64,000 nt of DNA from Diogma glabrata (lineage: Eukaryota > Arthropoda > Insecta > Diptera > Cylindrotomidae), in assembly GCA_963693315.1 (NCBI GenBank), contig OY856186.1, positions 302,228,144-302,292,143 of the forward strand. Direction: 5' to 3'. Positions 1 to 11,619 of the stretch are shown in pieces. The notes below the pieces were generated by a model. The model had not been told where the DNA came from, searched no databases, and saw nothing but the letters and a program-made list of their open reading frames with translations. Made by a program: the position numbers and the translations under genes. Numbering within the stretch: the stretch's first letter is position 1; each line of letters starts with the position of its first letter.

Positions 1-1487
1 GCTATTCAAAACGAAGATGGGAAGCTACAAGTAGACCTTAAAAATATTTTAGTTACTTGGGCCTCTTATTTTGAGAATCTTCTCAACCTAAGTGACCAGC
101 AACAAGTAGGGCGACGAGCGTCAAAGGTACATGTAGAGAAACCCACCAAAGAGGAATTCGAAGCGGCTCTGTAAAAATTAAAATGCAATAAAGCACCTGG
201 TATCGACGATATAACATCCGAAATGATTTTACAGTGATTACAAGATTGTTTGAGCTTGTTCAAATGATCTGGAAACCATGCCATTCACAGGACTGGAACT
301 CAGATATCCTGATACCAATCCATAAAAAAGGTAATCGCTTACAATGTGCAAACTACAAGAGAATCGCTCTACTCTGCACAACATATAAGATCTTTTCATA
401 CATTTTGTAAATCAATCCTTTGCTTAAACAACTGTTTGGAGAATATCAGTGTGGCTTTCGAAAAGGTCGAAGGTACCACTGAAGCACTGTTCTCGATAAG
501 GAGGATTTTGGAAAAGTGTCGAGAGTACAACATACCTGTGTACCAACTCTTCATTGATTTCGGGCAGGCCTACGACTCTCTCTAACGAAAGACTCTATGG
601 TCTGTTTTTGGTGTCAATGGAAATCCCTGCTAGATTGGTATCACTATGCAAAATGACAGTACAGAACTCTCAATGTTGTGTACGAGTAGAGAACGAAATA
701 TCAAAGTTTTTTAAAGTCGACTCCGGGTTAAGACAAGGCGATGCTATCTCACCTATACTCTTTAATCTAGCCTTGGAATATGTGTGCCGTCTAAAGGAAC
801 TACCGACTAACAATATCTTGTCAATAAACTGAGTACAGATGATTGCTTACGCTGATGATGTTGTCATCCTCGGCCGAAGTGAAGCTGTTATGAGTGAGAC
901 TTTCAACTCGCTTGAGAGTGGTGCTAGAAAGATTTATCTGCAAATTGAGTACGATGAAACCAAACGTATGAATGTTTCAAGAGGCTGATAAGAAGGATTT
1001 GATGTGCGGCGATGAACGAATTGAGGGAGTTGAATCTTTTAAATATTTGGGATCAATGCTTGACTCAAACAACAGCATACTTACAGATATAAAAGCTCGA
1101 ATCGCTGCAGGCAATCGAACTTTCTACTCAATTAAGCCTCTTCTTGGATCACCGTATGTATCAACTAACACCAAACTCGGTGTAAGGGTCACAAACGTGG
1201 ACCCTTACACAAAATGACGAATCACATTTATCTGTATTTGAGCGTAAGATCCTACGCCAACTTTTTGATCCGCTTAAGACAGACGATGGAGAGTACAGAA
1301 CGCGATATAGCTTTGAGATCAGAGACCTTCTTGATGGTCCAGACATAATAGGTTGTATCCGTTCCAATAGGATTGTTTGGCTTGGGCATTAAAAAAATGT
1401 ACGTTAGCACTCCAGGGAGCGGGCGACCGCCGTGGTGAATATTTGAAGCTGATTAGCTTCGCAACGCTTCAACATGGAGCATGAATG
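1..1487 (+). mobile_element. RTE-like LINE, 3' part of RT with frameshifts, cut by window start
   Basis: The reading frame is open from base 1 and encodes the linker before the reverse transcriptase. Downstream, in shifting frames, come the FRKGRGTTEALFSIR-type RT segment (about 455-510), a DFRQAYDSL-like block (about 556-585), the RQGDAISP block (about 730-760), the YADDVVIL catalytic box (about 848-871) and a thumb segment with the FKYLGSMLD motif (about 1038-1065). In-frame stops and shifts at about 172, 235, 580, 830 and 987 make it non-functional. A related copy lies on the - strand at 12127-12521 plus 25751-26456, and the two share the 3' end up to about base 1487. The clade (RTE-like) is inferred from protein style. 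The 5' part lies outside the window. Confidence 0.85.
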
Positions 1488-2363
1488 CCAAAAAATCAAA
1501 AAATGGAAGATGTATGATGTCAATATACAGACTGAATTTTCGTCAGTTTCACTCACATCAGCATGAATTAAAAGGTTTCCATAGGCATATTTTTCTAAAA
1601 AATGTAAACTGTGTGCGCTTAACATAACCATACCACAGGATATATGTTATACTGCTAGAAAAACTGACGAGCATACTAACAATAGTTTATGATAAATGCA
1701 GCTGCACAGGTATTTAATTTCGTAAGCATAAATGTTGGGGTCTTAAGACTGAAAAATTTCCTGAATCCTGAATCCGCAGGAGTTTGACTAAATATGTTAT
1801 TATTAGTATAAAAACATCTGACTAACATAATGAAAATTTTTTGATTAAAAGACTTCTTATACACTTTAATAATATTTTATTTTTCTAAATATATTCTCTG
1901 TCTCTAAGAGACCTTCTTCAGAGAATGAATTCTGATTTCTATTATAAACTAAACTATTACATTGGTCTTTTTATACCTATCTATTTGTATTTTGTCTAAC
2001 GTCGACTAACATATAACAAAAATCTTCATTCAAAAATGCATAACATTTCCATAAGAAATTATGTAAAAAATAATCGTTGAAAGATTCAACTTAAGTATAG
2101 TAGAATTTTTTTGCCGGCGAACACGAAATTTGTTTGTTATGCGCATATTGTTTGCACATTCAGTGTCTCGATTAAAATATTAAAAAAAACTATTGGGGTC
2201 CCATTCAAATGGACAAAAAAAAACGCATAAAATTAATAAATTACTATTGAAATTCAACCAATTATAATAGAAAACCAAAAACTAGTAAAAATATTAATGA
2301 TTTTGTAGGAAATGTAACAAAATTTTGATAATTAAAAATAATTATAATAAAAATAACGACGCC
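1488..2363. other. AT-rich DNA without recognisable gene
   Basis: No open frame with family-like content was seen on either strand. Short A/T runs dominate. It separates the end of the RTE-like LINE from the 5'-truncated LINE that follows. Confidence 0.5.
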
Positions 2364-3254
2364 TAAGGAAACAAATATCACAACTTATTGTATTATATTG
2401 GAGACAATGTTGATGAATGCGTTGACAAAATTAATGCTGATTTACAAAACTTAAGTTTGTGGTTTAAAATGAATAAACTAAAATTGAATGTAGATAAAAC
2501 AAAATGTTTAGTTATAAATGGTCAATTAGCTGATGATGAGGAACCTATCATCATTATTGATGGTCAAAAAATTGAAATTGTTAATGAAATCAAATATTTG
2601 GGTGTTATTATTGATTCCAAACTGGATTTTAAGAGTCATGTAAATTACATTTGTAAAAAAATAGCTTCGAAAATTTATTTTTTGAAAAGAATTAGACAAA
2701 AATTATCATTTAGTTGTGGAATTAGAATATATAATACGTTAATTAGGCCACATTTTGAATATTGTTCGAGTATACTTTTTATGTGTAATAATGAGATGAA
2801 TAATAGACTGCAGAAACTCCAGAACAAAGGAATGAGATCAATCTTAAAAGTTAATAGGTACACCTCAATTGAATGGATGTTGGAAGCTTTAGATTGGTTA
2901 TCAATACGCCAACGAATTGTTATGAATGTTTATATAATGGTTTTCAAAATTAAGAATAATATTCTTCCAAAATATTTAAGCGAAAAACTTGTTTATGTGC
3001 ATAATATACACTCATATCAGTTAAGAAATATATCAAACTTTAGACTAAATCTTGTTAATAATGAAAAAACACGTAATATGCTTATGTACAATGGTCTTAA
3101 AATGTTCAATGAGTTGCCGGGTGATTTAAAAAATGAAACAAATTTAAATAGATTCAAAAAACAAATTATAGTGTTTATTAGAAATAATTAACTTATAAGA
3201 AAATTTGTATTATTATTTTTTTGGTATTATAAAAAGAATAGTTTTTTTTTAAAC

Positions 3255-3293
<39 letters not shown>

Positions 3294-3298
3294 AACAA
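2364..3298 (+). mobile_element. 5'-truncated CR1/Jockey-group LINE, RT C-terminus and tail
   Basis: One uninterrupted frame (about 2370-3191) encodes roughly 270 residues of the C-terminal half of a LINE reverse transcriptase. It starts just after the missing YADD box, runs through WFKMNKLKLN, the IKYLGVIID motif and the LIRPHFEYCSS block, and ends in the ELPGDLKNETNLNRFKKQ terminus followed by TAA. About 60 bp later come a T-run and a (TAAA)n tail of about 40 bp (3255-3296), the tail type common in CR1 and related LINEs. The 5' truncation is typical of target-primed insertion. The absence of stops suggests a fairly recent copy, but without the catalytic box it cannot act. Exact clade is uncertain. 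Confidence 0.85.
2388..3191 (+). pseudogene. LINE reverse transcriptase C-terminal fragment (open frame)
   Basis: This is the open frame of the truncated LINE. The first in-frame codon of the extended frame is TTG and the first ATG lies in the FKMNKLKLN region, so there is no natural start. Thumb and C-terminal motifs (KYLGVIID; RPHFEYCSS; LQNKGMRSILK) identify it as LINE RT. It lacks the palm with the two catalytic aspartates and should be treated as a fragment, not a host gene. Confidence 0.8.
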
Positions 3299-3499
3299 AC
3301 AAATGGTACGAACTAGAAGTAAAAAAATTAACTAATATAATTGTTTTGAAAACAAATTTATCCCAAAATAAATAATACATCTCTGTTTTACTTTTTGTCT
3401 TATCTTTTATCTCTTGCTGCGTCCTATCTGTCACAAATTCGCTGGCAAAAAATTCTACTACAGATAAATGATGAAGAAGTTTTAAATTCGAAATATCAT

Positions 3500-3660
3500 C
3501 ACCTTGGTAGCGTAGTGGAGAGACGAACTTACTGGTATTGATAAGGTTACGAGTTCGAATCTCAACCGAAACACGCATAAATAGAAAAATGGAGTTGGGT
3601 GATTTTTACTCTGTGATAAATTCAACCAGACCTTTGAATTCAAAAATTCAAATTACTTCC
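3500..3660 (+). repeat. tRNA-related SINE candidate
   Basis: Bases 3508-3518 read TAGCGTAGTGG, a full match to the Pol III A-box consensus TRGYNNARNNG. About 44 bp downstream, 3552-3562 reads AGTTCGAATCT, close to the B-box consensus GGTTCGANTCC. The order and spacing fit a tRNA head of about 75 bp. The acceptor-stem halves do not pair well, so this is not a functional tRNA. The following about 85 bp are unrelated to tRNA and could be the SINE body. No second copy was noticed in the window. Confidence 0.45.
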
Positions 3661-3977
3661 TTAGATGAGTTCTAATGCTCACAAATCCCGAATAATACAA
3701 ATGCTTCTTTTGCTGTCTCATCAATACAAGTTTTACTTACTGGTCTAGGCTTAAGAGGTCACTTGCTATTTTTTGAATTACTACTACTCAAAAGAAACAA
3801 AAAATAATATTTAAAAGAATGAATAAAACCCAGTTTTCAAAACTGGCAGAAATCGAAAAAAAATAATATAAGATGCACACAGATTTTCTATGATATAAAC
3901 TCCAAAGTGAAGAAGAACAACGATTTTCCGAATTAGTATAAGAATATTAACGAAATTTTACATCACAAGTTAAAATA
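3661..3977. other. No gene recognised
   Basis: AT-rich spacer between the SINE candidate and the Penelope-like relic. No motif or long open frame was seen. Confidence 0.4.
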
Positions 3978-5345
3978 AAAAAATAACAAGAAATTACAGC
4001 TACTTATAAACCGAAACAAATTAAAAATTCATAATCTAAAGATAACGTTAAAAACTTATTATCTAAAGTATTGGAATCTGAATCGCTTAATTTATTGAAC
4101 AAAAAATTATATCATTCATTATCACATAACACAAGACGACTGCCAATGGTAAATACAGTTGCAGATTTCGAATATGCGTGTGAACTCACAAAACTCGATA
4201 AAGGAAATTCATAGGTATTTCTAGAAAAAATGGTTAAATTATAAAAGCGAAAAAATTATTAAGGTATGGTCCATACCAGCATCAAAACAACAACCCAATA
4301 AGCCAACTCCATATAAAAGCCGTTAAGCTAAGGAAAAAAAAATCCCAATCCCATTTCGAAAACGAAACACTAATATGAAAGTTAAATGTTTCAAGCCCAA
4401 CCTTACCAAGGATGCATAGGGCTTCCGAAAATCAACAAACCCGGAACCAACCCAATTCAATGGGGACCAATAGTGTCCAACATTAATTCATCATTTGAAA
4501 ATATTTCAAAATGCGAGGTTTCAGAATTTAAGAATGTTGTGTCGTTTCCATTCTTAGCTATCAAAATTTCAATGAATTTAGTGAACAAAATAAAAAATAT
4601 TGAAAACAAAATCCTAGTTTCACTAGATGTATGTGCTCTATTTGCAAGTGTTCCAGTAAATGCAGCTATCAAAATTATTAAAATTTGATTGACTTTGGCT
4701 ATGAACCACATTGATTCGGAAGTTGTAGATATATGCATCGAAGTCACCAAGAAATGCATAAATTTCGATGTGAAAATCCTTATCACCATTTACTGCAGAG
4801 TAATTTAAATATTTTATTTAAGTATTTGGGACAGATATGTGGATAACATATTACTTATTAGTGATAATGAAGAAACAACAAATGCCATCAAGTTCACACA
4901 TGAAAGAGTATGTAGAAGACCTAATTCTTAACTGTAACTCTGCCACAATAGAGTTTGATATCTACAGAAAAGCCAACACGATCGTTTTATCACGAGGGAT
5001 TGCAAACACAAAACGTCTGCATTGAGTCAAATTAAAAAAAATTACTGCAATAAATTTATTCGTCAGCCATCACATTATTAGAAACAGCAAAAGAAAGTCA
5101 TAACTAATACCACTTCATTCAACAACAACACACATACTGAAATCTGAGAGATCTAAGAATTACTTTACTGATGAAGTAGCACGTGAACCATCCTTACAAT
5201 CATCATCAAGAAAAGTACACGGTATCCTTACATGCAGTTCAGAGGTGTAACAGTCCTTTGTGGTTTGCATGTAGGAGATGATCTTTAAGAGAATAGTATC
5301 ATCATAGCTGTGTTCACATCTGGAGACGTTCGTCATCCAAAGAAA
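3978..5345 (+). mobile_element. Penelope-like element relic
   Basis: Degenerate reverse transcriptase of the Penelope-like (PLE) type, read in several frames. Visible landmarks in order are a GLPKINKPG segment with PIVSNIN (about 4420-4485; PLEs show YGLPKxHKP...RPIVS), an ILVSLDVCALFASVPVN block (about 4610-4665; PLE consensus ILVSxDVxSLFTNVPV), an RYVDNILLI box (about 4830-4858; the second catalytic Asp position reads Asn), and an IEFDIYRKA..DRFITRD block (about 4950-5000) typical of the PLE thumb. The frame is broken by multiple stops and shifts, and no GIY-YIG endonuclease can be read with confidence. It is an old, inactive copy. Confidence 0.7.
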
Positions 5346-7244
5346 TTAAAATCTTTTTGGGCATAGTTTCATCACCATGTACAATCATTTCAGATGTAGT
5401 ATGTCGATAAGAGAAATTTGTAAACTAAAAGGTTTGGATATAGCAATTTCGAATATGTAAGTATATTTATATAGACACCCGACGCCCAAATTTTATATTG
5501 CCGAAGTTATTGTTATTTTTGGTCAAACTCAGAAGCCAACGTGAATAAAAAAAATTTATGACGCAAATCAAAAAGTTTAGCGTTGAATCCAAGTTTTGTT
5601 ATTCATTAGCTTTAAATATCTCCAGAGATCAAGTGGACCGTTATTTTTTAACTGTGATAACATTCTGAAAAATGTACCGGTACCTTAGTATAGCAAGATA
5701 TGCACTTAAGCGGATAGGCTGACAGCAACTTTTTTATGTTAACTGCGTTGTGGCAGATCAATAAAATTTGACCTAAAAACAAACAAATTTTTTACAATCA
5801 ATTTTCAATTCGACTTCGATATGCTATAAAGTTTGCTGATTTTATTAACATTTCATAAACAATTTAATTGATGACTTTACAATATTCTTACTAAAAAAAA
5901 TTGCAAAATATTAATAAAACTAAAACTTAAAGAAATCAAGAAGCATCTCAAATAACAAAGGAATTAGTAATGATTACAATAACACAAATCGAATTATTCC
6001 ATTAAATAACTTTTACATAAAATTTCCATATAAGGAAAGTAGGCCTTCAATGAACAAGTATTCACAAAAGTAATAGAGATAAGAATAAAGAAGAATGTTT
6101 TTGTTGGGGTGATAACATCTATTTAAAATAAAACAATTAAATAACCATTGATATAACAACACTTATAAAGTAAATAAATAAAAACGATAAAATCGTTAAT
6201 TTCAACCGTAACTATTAATAATGTGAGTCATTTTAAATTTCGGTTAAAAAATTTAATAAGAAAATATAATCTGTAATTTTTTTCAATTAAAACTGACGTC
6301 ACTTTACAAACTGTTATTTTCTTTATCATTTTTATACACGATCTATTGAATGATTAAAAACCAATCACATTTTTTGATTTATAAATTTAAAATTTCAGAT
6401 TCCTAATGAAAAATGGTACAATAAACAAATTGAATGATTGTAAAACAAAAAAATCATGACGTTTAACAAAATAATTTTTGTTATAGTAACTCACCTGATA
6501 ATTGATCTTCTGAATAATTTGCCTAAAATATAAATTATAAGATATTGAAACTGTAAAACGGTTTATTAAAATGAATTTATAAATTTATTACCATTTTAAT
6601 TCAATTAAATTTGAATTTGTAAAACTTATTATGGGCGATGTCACACAACACAGAAATTTGGTTAACAAAAATGGCGAGTCAATACTTTAATGTTTATTTA
6701 TGACACAATAGTACAACGTTGGATATGCGTTTTTATTTTTTTTTTTACGTGAAATAGCCATTTAAGTTGAGTTCACTTTCAGTAGTGTCGTTTTTAAACA
6801 ATTTTAAAATATTGGTCCGCGACATAACTGAGTATTTTAAGGAAAACAGAGTTTTCATATTAAATTCAAATGATGTTTCGATCGCAAACTAAACATTAAT
6901 GACAATAGAATAAAAGCGACTAATTAAAATACCGCATATGATTAATTTTATATTTGTTTATATTGTGTAGAATGGAAATTATAAGCCAAGATGAGGAAAC
7001 ATGCAGTGACCAGGAAATAAAAGAAATGCTAGATTAGTAATTGATATGAATTAAAACCTTGCTATCGTTGTTTTTGAAAACAAAAAAACATACTATGTAA
7101 TAACAACCATGCATGTCTCCCTTGGAGAAAGCCTGGGAGTCTGAGACGTATTCAATCGAGATACAACTATATACTGATCGACTGTTATATATTGGCAACA
7201 AGCAACGAAAGAGTCTCCGCGTGGTGGCCAATTTGTGAAGCTCA
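5346..7244. other. AT-rich intergenic stretch, no gene recognised
   Basis: No coding sequence could be identified. A 21-codon open frame at about 6972-7037 begins ATGGAAATTA and ends TAG after an acidic stretch, preceded by an acceptor-like TTGTGTAG. It could be a small exon, but nothing supports it further. The last about 60 bp, up to the ISL2EU terminal repeat, are less AT-rich. Confidence 0.4.
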
Positions 7245-7266
7245 TTTGACAGCAGCGAACCGCAGA
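7245..7266 (+). repeat. Left terminal inverted repeat of ISL2EU element
   Basis: 22 bp beginning TTTGACAGCAG and ending CGCAGA. It is the exact reverse complement of 11620-11641. Confidence 0.8.
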
Positions 7267-7360
7267 AAATTATTTTTATATAATTATTAGGTATGTTTTA
7301 TGTTTATATAATTGTATATATATATATGTTTTATGTTTATATATATGTTTTATGTTTGTA

Positions 7361-7904
7361 TAGGGCGATTTTTCTGTTCTGATGTTTACCGCAATGGCGC
7401 TGCAAAAGGGGGATAAGAGAAAAAATTCAAAAACTTTTATATGGGATTTCATACAAAACACAACTTGAATAATTTTAAAAGTTATCTATGAAATTTCTCA
7501 TTTTACCACAATCGAACAATTTTAATTTGCTTATGGAGTATTATTGACTATATTTTAAGCGTAATATATAAAATATTATTCTTAAGTCACTCAAAAAAGA
7601 AACATAAAAATTGCCAAAATTTCCCATACAAAGTTGTATGAAAAATTTAACCCATTTCCGTATTTGTTTTACGGACAGAAAAAATAAAATAGTTTACATA
7701 TTATGCTTAATATAAAGTCAATAATAGTTCATAAACAAATTTAAATTATTTCATTGTAGTAAAATGAGAAATTTCACAGATAATTTTTAAAATTATTCAA
7801 GTTGTGTTTTGTATGAAATCCCATATAAAATTTTTTGAATTTATTCTCTTATCCCCTTTTTGCAGCGCCATTGCGGTAAACACCGGAACAGAAAAATCGC
7901 CCTA
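7361..7904. mobile_element. Fold-back MITE, about 544 bp, in ISL2EU leader
   Basis: The left half (from TAGGGCGATTTTTC at 7361) is mirrored by the right half (ending GAAAAATCGCCCTA at 7904) along nearly the full length. Matching arms include the TTTACCGCAATGGCGCTGCA and GGGATTTCATACAAAACACA segments, with the loop near 7600-7690. A TA duplication (7359-7360 and 7905-7906) is consistent with a TA-targeting superfamily, although the site is itself TA-rich. The surrounding ATGTTTTATGTTTATATAATTG motif occurs on both sides of the insert. It has no coding capacity and must be mobilised in trans. Confidence 0.8.
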
Positions 7905-7958
7905 TATATATGTTTTATATATTAGGTTTTATGTTTATATAATTGTAAGAGCATCATA

Positions 7959-9580
7959 ATGGATGATCATAATTACGCGAAGAAAAGAAAGTACATCAAT
8001 TATAAAAAGTGTTGCGTCCCAGGATGTGATAATCGAAAATCAGAAACAATTCTTCTTCACTCGATTCCAAAGAATAAAAAATTACGTAAAATTTGGATCC
8101 ACAAGTGCCGAATTGGAATTAAAGTGACAAAAAGTGTTGCAATTTGTTCGGCACATTTTGTTGCAGCGGATTACAAAAATGGTAAGTGTGATCATTGATA
8201 AAAGGTATAGTAGGCATTTATTGGTATAAATTTGTGTGTTATATTAGGAGATGCCGCCCATCGCAGATACCTGTGGTCGTTTGCAGTGCCAAGTGTAAAT
8301 CTTCCGCCCAGTTCGACGATTTTTGGAAGGCGAATTCCTGACCAGTTCCGACAACAGAGAGCAATATGTAGGGAAAATCTCAAATTAACCAATGTGGATA
8401 ATATTAATAAAAGCAGCGACGCAGAAGGCATAGTTCATGATGAGTCAACTAAATGTACAAATGCAGATAATGGATTCAGCGACGGAGAACACATTATAGT
8501 TCATGCTGAGTGTAGTCGATGCACCGACGAAAGCAACACACCACTCACCCAGCCCATCAACCAGCTAGCCAGTACCGATTCCACAATAGTGGTTAAAGTA
8601 GATAAAGGTAGGAATACTCACTAAGTACTATATCATATTTAATCTTATGAAATTGACTTTTAGCAATTCAAGTCAACACCATAGAAGACTTTATTCCACA
8701 ATCCAGCATATTTGACGTAATAACGTCCGAGAAGATGTTGAATACTTGGACCGGAATACCTACATTTGCTATTCTTGACGTAATAGTTGATTCAGTTTTG
8801 GAGATCACAAAAAAAGACGTACGAAAAATTGAAACGCTTAAGGTTAAAATTTTAGTAGTATTTGTAAAAATGAAAAGCAATATGAACTTTGTGAACATGG
8901 CACCGATTTTCCATTTAAGTGAGTCAACCTTATCAAGAAATTTTAAAAAATATGTACCCATCATTCGAACTGCCATGAAAGCATGCATTTATTTTCCAAA
9001 GAAGGAGGAAATAAGATGCAACCTCCCAAATTCTTTTAAACCGGATTTCGTCAATGTACGCTCAGTTCTCGATTGTACAGAGATTCCAATTGAAATTCCG
9101 AAATGTGTAAATTGTAAAATTGCAACCTATTCACACTACAAGGGAACAAATACTGTGAAGTTTCTTGTATGCATTACACCCGGTGGTTTAATATCATTTG
9201 TTAGTGATGCTTATAGTGGAAAATCTTCTGATAAATTTATTTTTAACTCAGAAAAATTAATTGAGAAATTTGAAGAGAACGATGCAATAATGGTGGATAA
9301 AGGACTTGCAATTCTACAAGAAATTACAGATAAAGGACTAATCTTAATAAGGCCAACTTTTTCGCAAGGATGCCAATTTGAAAAGGGTGAAGTGATAGAA
9401 AACACAAAAGTAGCTGCTGCACGTGTACATGTTGAAAGAGTTATTCAACGACTAAAAATTTTTTCCATTTTAAAACATAAAATTGAACACAATATACTTC
9501 CCTACATATCCGACATTTTTTTAATAATTTCTGCTATTACTAACTTGACCTCCCCGATTCTTGCCCATGATAAGTTTTAA
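7959..9580 (+). CDS. THAP-domain DDE transposase of ISL2EU element, three exons
   Basis: Exons 7959-8181, 8248-8607 and 8664-9580 join in frame (both introns phase 1, GTAAGT..TTAG of 66 bp and GTAGGA..TTTTAG of 56 bp), giving about 499 residues. N-terminal residues about 15-90 form a THAP C2CH zinc finger: CVPGC, then SIPKNKK, IWIHK, CSAHF and a closing AVP motif. The middle (about 95-195) is acidic and Ser/Thr-rich, probably a linker. The C-terminal half is a DDE_Tnp_4-like catalytic domain with candidate acidic residues in LDCTEI, SDAYSGKSSD and HVERVIQRLK. The protein would bind the terminal repeats through the THAP finger and catalyse excision and insertion in the nucleus. No internal stop is present. 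The start was chosen because it is the first ATG before the THAP domain. The partner nuclease gene faces it from the right. Confidence 0.88.
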
Positions 9581-9863
9581 TGTATTAAAAACCACTTTAC
9601 AAATTTTAACAAAGTTATTTATTAATTCTATAAACAGCATCACAGTTCATTATTTCAAATCACAAAATATTCATAGTTTTATATAGTTAATTATAATATT
9701 AATACTGCATTGTTATATATTCTGTAATAAAACTTCATATGACAACAAAATGTATATGTTTTTTCATTTCATACTTCATAACAATATCTCATTCACTTTG
9801 GTATTCATTACTTTACATTTATATCACATTGACCTTCGCATGCATTACGTTCGTAGATCATTA
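9581..9863. terminator. Shared 3' region of the two convergent transposon genes
   Basis: AATAAA on the + strand lies at 9726-9731, about 145 bp after the transposase stop. AATAAA on the - strand lies at 9623-9618, about 240 bp after the nuclease stop. If both signals are used, the two mRNAs overlap by about 100 bp and could form double-stranded RNA. Confidence 0.5.
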
Positions 9864-11554
9864 TTAATTACAGTCATTCATTACTTTTCTCATTTTTTCG
9901 AAAATAACAGGTAATAACTTAGTAAAATAAATATGTTTTAACTTATCTACTATGTTTTGAACAAACTCCACATTTAAGGGAATTGTTGTAATATGGCATT
10001 TGTTGTCGTGTTTTGAATACACTATAAAATCACAGAAATTTACCTTGCATACAGCCATTGAAATTTGTATTTGCGTGAAATATGTGTGGTTCTGTTTTAA
10101 ATTTAAATTCTCATCCAAATACTTCACCGTCCTCAGCATATCACTTAGTGTCATCTTCTTACCATTGTATGGGCATTTAATTTCTATAAGTCTGCTTTGC
10201 TCCACAATGTAGCCATCCGGGCTGCAGCCTAACCACGGTTGCTCTCCATTAATAACAAAACCAACTTTAGTCACCTCACATTTCCGTATCGATGCATAAC
10301 TCATTCGAGCGCTCTCCTCAGTTTTTGTCCCATACACCATTGCAGCCGATTTATATTTGCTAGGTGTTAAAAATTTGGCAATTTTTACATCCCAGTTGTG
10401 GCCTTTGTAGGTGAGGAGCTCATGTGCTCTACTGGCTGTTATTCGCAGGGCTCGCTCATTTTTCCACACATAATTATTTTGTAACCTACTTTTTCGCTCA
10501 ATCTCCTCAATTTGAGCCTTTTGAACACTTACGGTGCATAAATAAAAATCCTTTTTGGCACCTTCCTCAAGTGGCAGTGTTGTTTCAATAATTGGACCTA
10601 CATTTACAAACATTCTGGAAATAATTGCAGCAGGAGGTGTAATAATATTTAAGTTACTGTCTTCGCATATGACATGTCGCTTCTGTGCGTGGAGAGCCAG
10701 TGCAGAATGAGGAGCAGCTGCATAAAAATTTCAATATTAACATGGAACATTAGGATACTTGCATTAAAGTAATATACCTTTCATGAATGCAGCCAAATTA
10801 TCCTGGTCCTGCTGAACCGTGGTTGATATTTGTTGTGCTAACATATTTAAACAGCATAAATCGGACAATCTTCTAGCCGAAAATTGTTCCTCGACGTCTT
10901 TCTTGACATAGCCCCAAGTTTGCTTAATATCGGTACAAGTTGCCACGCTCAGTTCGTCACGGCTTAAAAATCAATATTCATTAAAAAAAAAACAAATTAA
11001 ATAATGTTAAGAATTTTCAGAGAACTTACTGGTACAAATATATCAGCAAGCCGAAAATGTGTTTGCATTTGTATCCAAGTCCTGCTTTGCAGGAACACGA
11101 ACAATCCCACTTAGATGTATCTCTCTCGGTAATATTTAAGGTCACTTCATGTGGGGCTGCCTTGGGTTTTGAAGTTTGCAGAACCAGTCCTATAACTAAT
11201 AATTTTGTGCCATCTCTTCGGACAGCACCAGCAGATACAATGTGTTTCGCTTTAAAAAGTTTGTCACCTTCAATTAAAGGCCGATTACTCTGGCCACCGG
11301 ACTCTATGATTTCCTGAAGGGTTACTTGTACTGGCACTTCCCCACGTCGTAACTATAAGTAAATTATTATATAATATATAAATTCACAACAAAAACATAA
11401 CTCTAAACTTCACATTAACCTCAAATATACATTGCTGCAACTTGCCTAAATATTATTGCTATTGTACAAGTTTTTTATTGAACAATATTTAATGAAATGC
11501 AAGCAGAAAATTACCTTGTTTTATGAAGTTCAGAAAAAATGGCATACTTACCAT
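9864..11554 (-). CDS. SWIM zinc-finger plus YqaJ-type nuclease of ISL2EU element
   Basis: Predicted exons on the - strand are 11554-11552 (ATG only, followed by GTAAGT), 11352-11030, 10962-10778 and 10717-9864. Phases agree at every junction and give about 454 residues without a stop. The tiny first coding exon is the least certain part. Residues about 85-107 carry a SWIM finger (WDCSCSCKAGLGYKCKHIFG). The last about 250 residues are a YqaJ/lambda-exonuclease-like domain, with ITASRAHELL near its start, then GCSPDGYIV and LIEIKCPY (the D...ExK core) and the QIQISMAV helix. ISL2EU elements are known to encode such a nuclease beside the transposase. Its exact role is not settled and probably lies in processing DNA ends. 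It is convergent with the transposase, 283 bp apart. Confidence 0.85.
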
Positions 11555-11619
11555 TATCACATTAGAATTTTAATTTATTTGCAAATATCACACCCAATTA
11601 CACACAAAATATGCCCATA

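Noticed and set aside
3500..3575. Functional tRNA gene
   Set aside because: Pol III boxes are present, but acceptor-stem halves do not pair and the anticodon arm is unclear.
6972..7037. Small open frame (21 codons) preceded by an acceptor-like site
   Set aside because: Too short, no homology recognised, and the next downstream feature is a transposon end. Kept only as a remark in the spacer entry.
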